DNA from: QHWK01 sp035315685
GTDB taxonomy: Bacteria > Acidobacteriota > Vicinamibacteria > Vicinamibacterales > CAVVIG01
DNA: 32,204 nucleotides
Assembly: GCA_035315685.1 (NCBI GenBank)
Contig: DATFXR010000683.1
Coordinates: forward strand, 1-32,204
Direction of reading: 5' to 3'
A program made the translations under genes and the position numbers. Of the stretch, positions 21,975 to 30,152 are shown piece by piece; within the stretch, counting starts at the first letter, position 1, and each line of letters starts with the position of its first letter. Below the pieces are notes generated by a model that was not told the DNA's origin, searched no databases, and was given only the letters and a program-made list of their open reading frames with translations.

Positions 21975-23477
21975 TCACGGTGAGTGGGGATGGGTAAGGA
22001 GCCCGAACCGTCCCAGGATCGGCAGAGTCTCTTCGACGAACTCCGCGCCAAACATCTCTCGAAGCTCAGCCCGCGATCGAGATCCATCCATCGATCGGAC
22101 AAGCGACATCGTGTCGGCATCGAATGCGACGGAATGATGATGAGGTGTGGTCAACGCGTCACGGCCTGCGGCTTCCCATCGGGCCAGGGCGTGCGCTGTT
22201 GGAGACTCCACGACTTCGCCGCTGTACATCGGTTCTTGATAACGCAAATCGACCTGCCCGACCTCGAACAGAATCTTGATGCCTTCGAGAAGCTCAGTGC
22301 GGCAGTCTGTCGATACCCGCCGATCGTACCGGCCGAGTAGCGAGACGCACTGCTCGTACAGTTCGTCCAACCTGATGCCACGCGGCCACTGGCGGCCAAG
22401 CAGAACGGCGGCAGCTTTGACGATCGAAGAGTCCAGTGTGATCTCCAAGCTGCCTGCGCCGACGAATTGTGCGGCCGTGCCTTCATCGAGATCCAGCGGG
22501 TCCTGCTGCGGACGTAACGAGGACGCGATGTACCGTTGCGCTATGAATTCGTGACGTAACACCGGAGTTCTCCGGGCGTCTGAACGCGCGAGAATCGAGG
22601 CGCGGAAGTAACGATGCCCCATCAGGTCCAGCGTCTCTTCCTCATCGAGCGGATCCAGACGGCGCTCTGCGACCGGTTTTCTGAGTTCAGGCGGCACGTA
22701 GCCTTCCCAACGGCAGAAGTGCGCATCGACGAGGTAGGCGAGACCGCTGTCACATGCACGGTCGACAAAATCCCGCAGCCAGAAGCCGTCGTTCGTCTCA
22801 GTCAGATATTCGTGAAACACGTAGTATGGTCGACCATCTCGAACGCGGACGAGTTCATCGGCGAGAACCATCGTCGAAGCAAATCGCGATGCCGACAGGT
22901 CTTCCAGAAGACGTGCTGCCACTGCGATCGCCTTCGCCGCCTTCTCCGGGACGTCGGCGTCACGCACACATCTTGAACGCCTCAGCGTATCGCGCACCAC
23001 TTGCCGCGTCGACCAGCCCGGTTGCGCATTGTACGAGACGTAGGCGAGTCCGTCGGGAGCAAGGACGTCCCGGCAGAACCTGAGGATCGCTGAGCGCGCG
23101 TCATCCGGCACCCAGGAGTAGAGTCCATGGGCAACGACGTAATCGAACCGGCCGAATTCGGACGACGAAACGTCTCTGATGTCGGAAAGGACCAAGCTGA
23201 TGTTTTCGAGCCCGAGCACGTTGGCCGCGGCATGGGCTCGATCGAGTGCCGAGCGTGAACAGTCGATGCCGACGAACCTGCATTTCGGGTGGTAGAAGGC
23301 GAGCGGCAGCAGGTTGCCTCCGTCGCCGCTGCCCAATTCGACGAGCGAGAAACGGTCGATACACGGCGTCGGTCCGCCGGACCAATACGAACATACGGCT
23401 AGGTGCGGCGGCGCGCTGTACGGAACGGTCACGCCCCTGTATGCGTACACGTCATACGGATCGAGCGATGGGCCCAT
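21975..23477 (-). CDS. Class I SAM methyltransferase with regulatory domain
   Basis: This 500-residue protein has the two-part layout of the family with a methyltransferase regulatory domain (PF10119 type). The catalytic part shows the SAM-binding VELGSGDGGN at 46-55, FVGIDCSRSAL, and the family motif HGLYSWVPDDAR followed by YVSYNAQPGW. The regulatory part includes FHEYLTETNDGFWLRDF and GLAYLVDAHF, with a long helical C-terminal domain. The substrate is not known for most members. It is the last gene of the VgrG-led run, 12 bases after the TIGR02270 gene. It may modify a secreted or structural protein, or be a passenger. The ATG at 23477 fits the family start (YDVYAY near the N-terminus). 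Confidence 0.9.
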   Translation of the reverse strand: MGPSLDPYDVYAYRGVTVPYSAPPHLAVCSYWSGGPTPCIDRFSLVELGSGDGGNLLPLAFYHPKCRFVGIDCSRSALDRAHAAANVLGLENISLVLSDIRDVSSSEFGRFDYVVAHGLYSWVPDDARSAILRFCRDVLAPDGLAYVSYNAQPGWSTRQVVRDTLRRSRCVRDADVPEKAAKAIAVAARLLEDLSASRFASTMVLADELVRVRDGRPYYVFHEYLTETNDGFWLRDFVDRACDSGLAYLVDAHFCRWEGYVPPELRKPVAERRLDPLDEEETLDLMGHRYFRASILARSDARRTPVLRHEFIAQRYIASSLRPQQDPLDLDEGTAAQFVGAGSLEITLDSSIVKAAAVLLGRQWPRGIRLDELYEQCVSLLGRYDRRVSTDCRTELLEGIKILFEVGQVDLRYQEPMYSGEVVESPTAHALARWEAAGRDALTTPHHHSVAFDADTMSLVRSMDGSRSRAELREMFGAEFVEETLPILGRFGLLTHPHSP

Positions 23478-23489
23478 GCTGCCGGCCGC

Positions 23490-24743
23490 TTACCCTCGAA
23501 GGAGGCGCTGCTGCCGCCACGCTGGCGCGCTGGTGTTGAACAGGCTGGCGTCGGGCGTCATCAACGCGAGTTCGAATGCTGCGGCAACACGAAAACCCTG
23601 ACGGCCCGTGCGCAACAGGTGTGTGCAATGGTCGGGCTGCACAGCGACACCGGCGAGGAAACGTTGCCCCGGCACGAATTTTCCGCCATTCGCATCCCAC
23701 CACTTCCGGACAAGGTCAGGATGAGGCCAGTCCAGTTCCTGGTCGGGATCGACGGCAACATCGTCGGCGTCGGGATCGTCGCTAGGACCGGAGACAAAAT
23801 CAGCTGGCCGGTCCCGTCTCAGCCGGGCATCAGCGAAATCGACGCCCGTAATCATGCCGAGTGCATGACCGGCGAGGCGTGCCTCTTCGAAAACCTCCAT
23901 ACGGCTGATTAGCCATGGGACGTAAGAAGGATCCCCGACGATACCAACACCGACAAGCAAGTCACGAGTGGAGTTTTCGAGCTCGCGCAAGCCTCGCAGC
24001 CAGTCGCGTGCGGCATCCGGCGTGATCGTTCGCAGCACCAGCTGCATCGCACGCCGACGATGGTCAGCCGAAAGTCCGAGGTCCGCCAACGCATCCAACG
24101 CGCGGCCGCGATCACCGGTCAGCACCGATGCCCAGGCCGACCAGAAGCGCCGGCCGCTGCTTTCCCGAAGCTGACCGGCGTCGAATCCGATGTCGGTGAT
24201 GCCGAGCTCGCCCGCTGCCCGGAGCGCGCGGCACGCGAGCAACTCGTCAGCGTCGCCGATGGCCTGACGCAGGGCACCACCGGGGTCCACACGATGGGCG
24301 GCACACGCCGCGATACCGACTGCGCGACGGAACGGTTCGGGCGACGAGAGCAGATCTTTGACGATGCCTCGCAGCACCTCCGCGGAAGTCCAGCCGAACG
24401 CCGATACGACCGCGCGAGCGACAGGCGCCTCAGCCTCGGCGGCGTTCAAAATCCGGTTCAGCGAATCGAACTGCCGCGTCTCGAGCGCCAATACCGTCCG
24501 GACGAACGCCTCGCCAGGATCCGCGAGATTGACGTCCAGCTGACTCTCGTTCCAGCCGGCATCTTGCGCGATCCGGAGTCCATCCAGCTGGGCCGCGAGC
24601 CGTCCATCGAGAACGCCGAGACTGTCAATGTCGCGCTGCGTGTCGTGCACGGCGGCATCGCGAAACCACCACAGCATCGCCGCCTCTTCGAAATGCCGCG
24701 CAACGATCGCGTCAATCACCATGCGAGTCTCGGGGTGCGTCAT
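23490..24743 (-). CDS. TIGR02270-family HEAT-like protein
   Basis: This 417-residue protein matches the TIGR02270 family, a HEAT-like repeat protein of unknown biochemistry commonly found next to VgrG, DUF2169 and DUF4150 genes. Family-like features are the MVIDAIVARHFEEAAMLWWFRD opening region, repeated helical pairs, GDPSYVPWLISRM and AGHALGMITGVDF near the end, LDWPHPDLVRKWW, and QRFLAGV. The ATG at 24743 was chosen because it overlaps the upstream stop in an ATGA junction and gives the family N-terminus. HEAT scaffolds suggest a chaperone or adaptor task in effector loading; that is inference. Confidence 0.9.
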   Translation of the reverse strand: MTHPETRMVIDAIVARHFEEAAMLWWFRDAAVHDTQRDIDSLGVLDGRLAAQLDGLRIAQDAGWNESQLDVNLADPGEAFVRTVLALETRQFDSLNRILNAAEAEAPVARAVVSAFGWTSAEVLRGIVKDLLSSPEPFRRAVGIAACAAHRVDPGGALRQAIGDADELLACRALRAAGELGITDIGFDAGQLRESSGRRFWSAWASVLTGDRGRALDALADLGLSADHRRRAMQLVLRTITPDAARDWLRGLRELENSTRDLLVGVGIVGDPSYVPWLISRMEVFEEARLAGHALGMITGVDFADARLRRDRPADFVSGPSDDPDADDVAVDPDQELDWPHPDLVRKWWDANGGKFVPGQRFLAGVAVQPDHCTHLLRTGRQGFRVAAAFELALMTPDASLFNTSAPAWRQQRLLRG

Positions 24744-25453
24744 TCGACATGCAGCCGCACGACCGGCATCGTGCGACTCCACGCACAACAGAGGTTCACG
24801 AGCAGGTTCCACGAAACCGGGTCGGCCTCCCACGCCCACTCATGGTGGTGGATGGTCCGTGGATCGTTGAAATGACGCTGCGCACCCAATGACTCGACCG
24901 GTTCGCCCTCTTCGGCGGGATAGGCGAGCCAGAGCACTTCGAGGAGCTCAAGCTGTTCGAGCAGTTGGTCGCCAATGCCGGGTGCGACGGCGTCCGAGAA
25001 CTCGATTTCGACGAGAAGGGTGTTGTTGCCGAGGTCGGCGTCGGTCGGCAACTCGACGGCGAACGGCGGTCGCGCGACAGCCGCCGGACGGCGATGCGTC
25101 TCGCGCAGGAGATCTCTGACTTCATCGCGAAGAATGGCACGCGCCGACCTGAACGAGAAGACGTCGCGGTAGACGCAATCCAAGAGCAGGCCACCGAGCA
25201 CATCGAAGGCCGTTTTTGCAAGATCGACGACCTCCAGTCGCACCGCGAGGACGCCGGTGTCGCTGATCGCCACGTTGACGTCTGAATTGCGCTGCGCTCC
25301 AGGAAAAAAGAACCCGGCGTCGAGCGCTTTCAGGAATGCTCGCGTCCGACTCTCTACCAGTCCGGCTGCCTCCGAGTCGGACGCGGCAACGCTGATCGAC
25401 AGTTCGACCGGTCCTGTATATCGCTCAGACGAAGAAGCGACGAAGCCATCCAT
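24740..25453 (-). CDS. Unrecognised protein between immunity and HEAT genes
   Basis: This 237-residue soluble protein is not one I recognise. It has a beta-rich first half (ELSISVAAS, DVNVAISDTGVLAVRLEV), a helical segment rich in Arg, and an acidic second half with EQLELLEVLWLAYPAEEGEP and a His-rich turn TIHHHEWAWEADP. ATG 25453 is preceded by AAGAGG; an in-frame ATG at 25477 is possible. It overlaps the DUF3396 gene by about 29 bases and the HEAT gene by four, so it is translated with both. It could be a second immunity protein, an adaptor, or an effector-specific helper. Confidence 0.75.
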   Translation of the reverse strand: MDGFVASSSERYTGPVELSISVAASDSEAAGLVESRTRAFLKALDAGFFFPGAQRNSDVNVAISDTGVLAVRLEVVDLAKTAFDVLGGLLLDCVYRDVFSFRSARAILRDEVRDLLRETHRRPAAVARPPFAVELPTDADLGNNTLLVEIEFSDAVAPGIGDQLLEQLELLEVLWLAYPAEEGEPVESLGAQRHFNDPRTIHHHEWAWEADPVSWNLLVNLCCAWSRTMPVVRLHVE

Positions 25454-26333
25454 GCGCAGCCTCTTCGGACATCCCAAGAATCATCAGATCATCCAGCGCC
25501 TCGTCCGGCGCGCGGCGTGGAGAGACGAGTCGACCGACGGCTCGACAGACGGGCAACATATCGTGTCTGTTGACGTCGCCAAGCTGCGGAGACTTCCCCG
25601 CCCGCAGCAGGAGGCCGCCATGGTCCAGCGGGAGAATCGCGACTTCCGCGGGGGCGGCGGCCTTCAAGGCCTTCGCTCCGCCGAGGTCGGCGGCAGTCTT
25701 TTCGCCCAGAAACGTCAGCCAGCTCACGGCCACTACGCCCTTGCTCGCGGCGTTGGACAGCGTCATCGAGCTGCCGTAGCCAAGACCCGGATGGCGGAGC
25801 ATGAGCGGGCCCGCCCAGGCGCACACCTCGTCATCGTCGGTCGCCTCGTGCCAGAGGAACGAGTATCCGCAATGACCGTTTTCGATCGGGAATTCGGCCA
25901 GCGCGTCCTGCACGAACGCGACGAGATCGTCGGGCGAATCGGCCGCTGCCACCGGCAGCGCCATCCTGAAGACGAAGCGAGGCGGATCATCGAAGCCCCA
26001 CAGCGTGAGATCGAGTCCTGGCGGCGCAACGCTCCGTTCCGCATCACCTGAATGGGCAATGAACGAAAGCATTTTCTTCGCCAGCACCTTCGCGTCCTTG
26101 AACCAGTGGTAAGGAGCTTCGAGCGTGCGGCTATCGACATCTCGGAACTTTTTCATGTCGCCGGTGCGATAGAACGTCAATGCCTTGCCGTAGCGTTTCG
26201 CGAAGGCGCGAAGACAATGGTCGAACCCTTTCCCGTTCGCCGCCGGCGGGGCATACGAAAAAGCTACGACCTCGACGCACGGCGCGCCAAGAGTTCTTTT
26301 GCCGTCCTTAAGAGTGAATGTCGACCAATCCAT
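25425..26333 (-). CDS. DUF3396 (TsiV-type) T6SS immunity protein
   Basis: This 302-residue protein fits the DUF3396/type VI immunity family. It shows a conserved FCxxFAKRYGKALTFYRTGDM-like segment (DHCLRAFAKRYGKALTFYRT), LDLTLWGF, HCGYSFLWHEATDDDEV, RHPGLGYG and WLTFLGEKTAADLGG. Members neutralise nuclease effectors, including VRR-NUC types, in the producing cell. The gene starts 15 bases after the PAAR-nuclease gene, the expected effector-immunity order. No signal peptide is seen, as expected for protection against a cytosolic nuclease. The ATG at 26333 starts MDWSTFTL. Confidence 0.9.
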   Translation of the reverse strand: MDWSTFTLKDGKRTLGAPCVEVVAFSYAPPAANGKGFDHCLRAFAKRYGKALTFYRTGDMKKFRDVDSRTLEAPYHWFKDAKVLAKKMLSFIAHSGDAERSVAPPGLDLTLWGFDDPPRFVFRMALPVAAADSPDDLVAFVQDALAEFPIENGHCGYSFLWHEATDDDEVCAWAGPLMLRHPGLGYGSSMTLSNAASKGVVAVSWLTFLGEKTAADLGGAKALKAAAPAEVAILPLDHGGLLLRAGKSPQLGDVNRHDMLPVCRAVGRLVSPRRAPDEALDDLMILGMSEEAAHGWLRRFFV

Positions 26334-26348
26334 TCGATCGTCCTCCGC

Positions 26349-27278
26349 CTAGAACTTCGAGCAATCACAGCATTTCGCCGGGTCCATTTCGACGATCTTG
26401 TCTCGGTCAGCCCTGCTCATCGATTTCAGCATCTTCGACTGGTTATCAGTCGGCGAGTCACCTGGAAACTTCACTTCGACGATCTTTTCGACCTGGGTCA
26501 TGTCCTTCAACTGTCCCAGTCCCGGCGCCGGCTTCGTGACGGTCAGAAGCACGTCCCATTTGACGAACGGTCCGCTGGCGACCTGGGTTCCCCACTTGCC
26601 GACGAACTTGGCCAACCCGCCCTTGACTTCCTGAGCGACTTCGGTCAGAACGCCGTTACTCGCGAGACTCGACGTTCCTCTTCCGACGCCCCTGACGCCC
26701 TTGTTGTTCTTCTGATCGAGCGCCTTGCGCATCAGGTTCTGGTATTTGTTCTTCTTCGTCTTCTTCTTGATCGCCTCGCAGGCGGCCTTGCACAAGGCGT
26801 CGGCATTTGCCTGTCCAACGGCCAGCGCGAAGTCTGCGGGCGTCTGGGGCGCCTGCACGTTACCCGGAAGCGTGCCAGTACCGTTGCTGGGATTGCTCCC
26901 GTTGTTCGTCATCGCGTCGCCGAGCAGCTGAATGTTCTTGCCCTCGGCCTTGACGTTCATCGAACCCGGCGCGGTGAACTCGGTCTTTCCCTCCGTCGAG
27001 GCGTTGAGCAGGCCGCCGCCGGTGCCTTTGCTGGCCATGTCGCCGCTCAAACTACTCATGTAGTACGAGCCTTCGATCGCGACCTTGCTGCCTTCGATGA
27101 GGACCTTGGTCGTGCACTTCTTCAAGCCGTCGCCTGACTTTCCAATGTTCGGCAACGGCGTGGGAACGAACGGGGCCGGCGGTCCTGGCATCTTGCAGAC
27201 GTTGGGCAACGTCGCGGCCGCCACGTCACTGCTCCCCTCGGTGACCGGCGTCTTCGGCGGATTAACGGCGACGCTCAT
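26349..27278 (-). CDS. DUF4150 PAAR-like protein with PD-(D/E)xK nuclease domain (T6SS effector)
   Basis: This 309-residue effector starts with a DUF4150 PAAR-like spike domain (about residues 25-130; PNVCKMPGPPAPFVPTPLPN and the later GKNIQLLGDAMTNN). That domain caps VgrG and carries the cargo through the T6SS. A Lys-rich linker follows. The last 70 residues fit a VRR-NUC/Tox-REase PD-(D/E)xK core: Asp242 in KWDVLL, then Glu268-x-Lys270 in VEVKFPGD, then Gln280 in DNQ. It ends with a CCDC cysteine cluster near the C-terminus. DNA cleavage in target cells is the predicted action. Its start overlaps the ketosynthase-like gene by four bases and the DUF3396 immunity gene follows at once. Confidence 0.92.
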   Translation of the reverse strand: MSVAVNPPKTPVTEGSSDVAAATLPNVCKMPGPPAPFVPTPLPNIGKSGDGLKKCTTKVLIEGSKVAIEGSYYMSSLSGDMASKGTGGGLLNASTEGKTEFTAPGSMNVKAEGKNIQLLGDAMTNNGSNPSNGTGTLPGNVQAPQTPADFALAVGQANADALCKAACEAIKKKTKKNKYQNLMRKALDQKNNKGVRGVGRGTSSLASNGVLTEVAQEVKGGLAKFVGKWGTQVASGPFVKWDVLLTVTKPAPGLGQLKDMTQVEKIVEVKFPGDSPTDNQSKMLKSMSRADRDKIVEMDPAKCCDCSKF

Positions 27279-28357
27279 CGCGACGGCCCCGCGTCGACGT
27301 CCGGCGAACGCAACAGCGCTGCGCCGCGGTCACCGCCCTCCGAGCTCGCCCACAGCAACGCGCGCGGGCCTTTCGCGTATCCCCTCGACCAGCTGCCGGC
27401 GGCGAGACAGGCGAACAGCGGACCGGAGGCGGCGCCGACATCGCCCCAGCAATCTGCCGGATGCGACACATTGGTCTTTACGAACAGACGCTCGGTGCGG
27501 AGCACGGCGTAGGTATACTCGGTGCTTCGATAGCGTTCACCATTCAAGTCGCACCACGTCTGCTCAATTCGGCCCTTCGCTGGATCGAGCGGCGCGCACA
27601 CGCCGCGGATGGCGGCAGACAGTCCCTCGCCAATGCAAATCGTGTCAGTCTTGATCCGGTTCGGTTCGAATGTCGTACATACCGAGACAACGCTCGCCAG
27701 TGATTCGAGCGATGCTCGACACGCGAACGTCGATGATGCGAGCAGACAGAAACCGGCGGCTTCACCAGGCGGGAACCCCGATCGATTAACCCCGGACATC
27801 AGCTGTTTGGACGCGTCGAGCCACTCCAACGTCGGCCCGTCGATGTAGGAATCGACGCCGCCGACCAGACACACGTCCACCGTTCCGGAGCGGATGCGTG
27901 CGACGGCGACGTCGAACGCGATCAGCCCTGCGCTGTGCCCGCGAGCGACGGTTTCGATGTCGAGCGAAAGACCAAGCTGCCGGCCGGCGTTTCTCAGTCC
28001 ATCGGCAAGAGCCTGCTCGAGGCCGACCGGCCGCCCCGGCCGGTTTTCGGGTAGGCCAACGAACGTCGGGATCACCCCTCGGTGAGCGCCACGTGCCACC
28101 AACGGGCGGACTGCGTCCGAGAACGGCGACTGCGCCAGCGCGAGGTATCGATCGCAGCCGCTGACCTCGACCGGCAGCAGCGCATCACGAGCGACCATCA
28201 TCGGCTCGCCGGCCTTGTCGACGAAGCGCGGATGCCGGGCAATGGCAGAGAGGGCGCCACGCACGGCTGCCGCTGCCGCATCGGCGACCAGTCCAACCGG
28301 CGTCCGCGCACCGAGTCCGATGATGTCGACTCCGTTGAAGCCTGCTGACGGGCACAT
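27275..28357 (-). CDS. Ketosynthase/thiolase-fold protein, catalytically degenerate
   Basis: This 360-residue protein has the beta-ketoacyl synthase fold and is the type that recurs between DUF2169 and DUF4150 genes in T6SS clusters. The structural motifs DVCLVGGVDSY, PPGEAAGFCLL and CDLNGERYRSTEY are present. The nucleophile Cys is missing: the segment reads TVARGHSAG (about 137-144), where His141 takes the Cys position. The late His motif GHxxGAAG reads GDVGAASG. It is thus unlikely to condense acyl chains and more likely a structural, acyl-binding or chaperone-like factor for effector delivery. The ATG at 28357 overlaps the DUF2169 stop (TGATG); GTG 28360 is the alternative. Confidence 0.9.
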   Translation of the reverse strand: MCPSAGFNGVDIIGLGARTPVGLVADAAAAAVRGALSAIARHPRFVDKAGEPMMVARDALLPVEVSGCDRYLALAQSPFSDAVRPLVARGAHRGVIPTFVGLPENRPGRPVGLEQALADGLRNAGRQLGLSLDIETVARGHSAGLIAFDVAVARIRSGTVDVCLVGGVDSYIDGPTLEWLDASKQLMSGVNRSGFPPGEAAGFCLLASSTFACRASLESLASVVSVCTTFEPNRIKTDTICIGEGLSAAIRGVCAPLDPAKGRIEQTWCDLNGERYRSTEYTYAVLRTERLFVKTNVSHPADCWGDVGAASGPLFACLAAGSWSRGYAKGPRALLWASSEGGDRGAALLRSPDVDAGPSR

Positions 28358-29421
28358 CACATGTCTTCCAGTACGGCCGAGTCTCGCGAGTCGAGCCCTG
28401 GCGATGACAGCTCGGCCTTCTGGAAGATGCGAGTCCGATCCAGGTCATCGACGTCATGATGACAGGCAAGTATCGACTGCCACACCAACATGACTCGATT
28501 GATGTCCGGCTCGACGATCACAGCGTCCAGATGGCCGACGTGGTGCCGGGTCTCCCGCCCGAAAAACGTCGCAAAACCGAGGTGCACTCGCGGCAGCGCG
28601 AAGCGCACGCTCCTGCTCGGTGTCAAGTTCGTCAACTCCACCGTTTCCCCGCCGCGCAGAAAGCCCGGCACCTGCTGGTCGGACGGCGCCGACTGATGGA
28701 ACCGCTCGTCGAAATCGACCGCCCACAGGGGGAAGCGTTTCTCGAGCCACTGCGCATCGTACGTGCCAGCGTATTCACGCCGCGGTGACCACCATCGATC
28801 GATCGGCCCGAAACCGGCGGGCGCCGGCCGGTCCTTCCAGCTGCGCACCACGTCCGTCGGATACTCGACGTTCGGCACCAGACGATCCTTCAAATGTTCC
28901 GGCCGGATCGCGAATCCGGTGCCGACGGGATTGTTCGCGTATAGGCGATGCTTGCCGGCGTCGTCGTCTTGTTGATCGAAGCCACCGAACGCGCGCTCAT
29001 AAATCAGCGGGATCGCATCGAACGGCTGTGCGGCAGTCATTCCGGCGCCACCGGCGCCAACCCGCCACCGCCGGTCACCGGTGACCAGCAGAGTCTTGTC
29101 GACGTTCGCGACTCGCAGCCGTACTTCGATCGACTGCACAGGTCTGCCATGAGGCGCGTACGCGGTTCCATTGACGATGACGTCGGTCGCAACCTTTCTC
29201 CCGATGATGTCCGCGTCCGAGATCAGGCTCGACGTGGCTGGATCGCCGCGGTGCTTCCCCATCCGGTTCGGCGGTTCCTGTTCATCCGCCAGGGCGAGGT
29301 GTCCGTCGCCGAGGATGTCGTATGTGGCCTTGACCACCACAATCCAGTGTTGGACTCCATCCTTGTCCTGAACCCACGAGCGCTCAGCCGCGTACGGCGT
29401 GCGATTGTCGAGCGCCCACAT
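28357..29421 (-). CDS. DUF2169 T6SS adaptor protein
   Basis: This 354-residue protein belongs to DUF2169, cytosolic adaptors that help load PAAR/DUF4150 effectors on the VgrG tip. Family marks include the opening WALDNRTPYAAERSW, WIVVVKATYDI, GTAYAPHGRPV, GDRRWR, PLIYERAFGG and NPVGTGF. I chose ATG 29421, which has AGGA six bases before it; a GTG at 29445 is in frame but less well supported. It lies 187 bases after the DUF6484 gene, the widest gap inside this operon, and that gap carries two inverted repeats. It is followed with overlap by the ketosynthase-like gene. Confidence 0.92.
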   Translation of the reverse strand: MWALDNRTPYAAERSWVQDKDGVQHWIVVVKATYDILGDGHLALADEQEPPNRMGKHRGDPATSSLISDADIIGRKVATDVIVNGTAYAPHGRPVQSIEVRLRVANVDKTLLVTGDRRWRVGAGGAGMTAAQPFDAIPLIYERAFGGFDQQDDDAGKHRLYANNPVGTGFAIRPEHLKDRLVPNVEYPTDVVRSWKDRPAPAGFGPIDRWWSPRREYAGTYDAQWLEKRFPLWAVDFDERFHQSAPSDQQVPGFLRGGETVELTNLTPSRSVRFALPRVHLGFATFFGRETRHHVGHLDAVIVEPDINRVMLVWQSILACHHDVDDLDRTRIFQKAELSSPGLDSRDSAVLEDM

Positions 29422-29435
29422 GTCAGGTCCTGACA
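29421..29435. promoter_or_regulatory. Inverted repeat over the DUF2169 ribosome-binding site
   Basis: TGTCAGG-T-CCTGACA is a perfect palindrome with a one-base centre. It covers the ribosome-binding AGGA and the first base of the DUF2169 start codon, so protein binding or a small hairpin here could affect translation or transcription. Confidence 0.45.
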
Positions 29436-29437
29436 CG

Positions 29438-29454
29438 CACGGCACAGGGCCGTG
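29438..29454. promoter_or_regulatory. Second inverted repeat upstream of DUF2169
   Basis: CACGGC-acagg-GCCGTG is a 6-bp stem with a 5-base loop, two bases from the palindrome at 29421-29435. No T-run follows, so it is not a classic terminator. The remaining gap (29455-29608) shows no gene or clear promoter. Confidence 0.4.
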
Positions 29455-29608
29455 ATCCTCGGGGTTGTGCGGCGCTGATCGACATACAGCAGTTCGTAAA
29501 CAGGTCTACGGCGAAGTCCCAGTGATTCGGGTTCATGGAATCGTCGGCGGCGTTCGGACAGGAGCGCACCACTCGGCCCTCGAGGTCAAGGGCGGCGGTT
29601 CGACACGG

Positions 29609-30145
29609 CTAATTGATCTCGACGCAACCGCCCTTGATCCGGATCACGCCGGCCGATCGCTGCGAGATGTATTCTCCCTGCATGATCACTTTTCCGGCCT
29701 TGGTCAACGTAATGCTCGCCTTTCCGCACCGCAGGACAATCTGATCATTCGCGCAGACAGTGAGTCGCCGGCCGTCGGCTTCGACTTCAACCGTCGCCCT
29801 TTGCAATGGCTGTTCGACCGGTTCGCGCAGGCAACCGATGATGATTGGACGGCCAGGGTCGCCCCCTTCGAACATCAACAACGCCGATCGTCCGACATGG
29901 TCGGCCCGAATCTCGACGATCGTTCGGCATCGGATCCCTGCGCTGTCGGCCTGGCGCGGATAATTGACGAGCGGGACATCGTCGCCGCTCAGGCCCACGA
30001 TCGTCCCGACCACCACGCCAAGCATTGGTGCCGGCTCGTTGACCCGAGAAGCGTCGACCGCTTCGACCTCACGGGCGAGAAGTTGCGTCCACGTGCCGGT
30101 TTCCATCGCATCGGACGGCGCGAATGCTGCGGTGCGCTTGTTCAC
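29609..30145 (-). CDS. DUF6484 domain protein
   Basis: This 178-residue protein carries a DUF6484 domain (about residues 40-110: GVVVGTIVGLSGDDVPLVNY, then ALLMFEGGDPGRPIIIGCL). The domain is like a small OB/gp5-type module and is common next to VgrG. The C-terminus, VLRCGKASITLTKAGKVIMQ onward to the last IKGGCVEIN, resembles the end of VgrG in this window (VLKCGGASITLKSGGEITIK). That suggests a stackable beta-helix tip or assembly factor. The GTG at 30145 is preceded by GAGG; an ATG at 30106 is an alternative. It begins seven bases after the VgrG stop, so it is co-transcribed with it. Confidence 0.9.
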   Translation of the reverse strand: MNKRTAAFAPSDAMETGTWTQLLAREVEAVDASRVNEPAPMLGVVVGTIVGLSGDDVPLVNYPRQADSAGIRCRTIVEIRADHVGRSALLMFEGGDPGRPIIIGCLREPVEQPLQRATVEVEADGRRLTVCANDQIVLRCGKASITLTKAGKVIMQGEYISQRSAGVIRIKGGCVEIN

Positions 30146-30152
30146 AGTGGCC

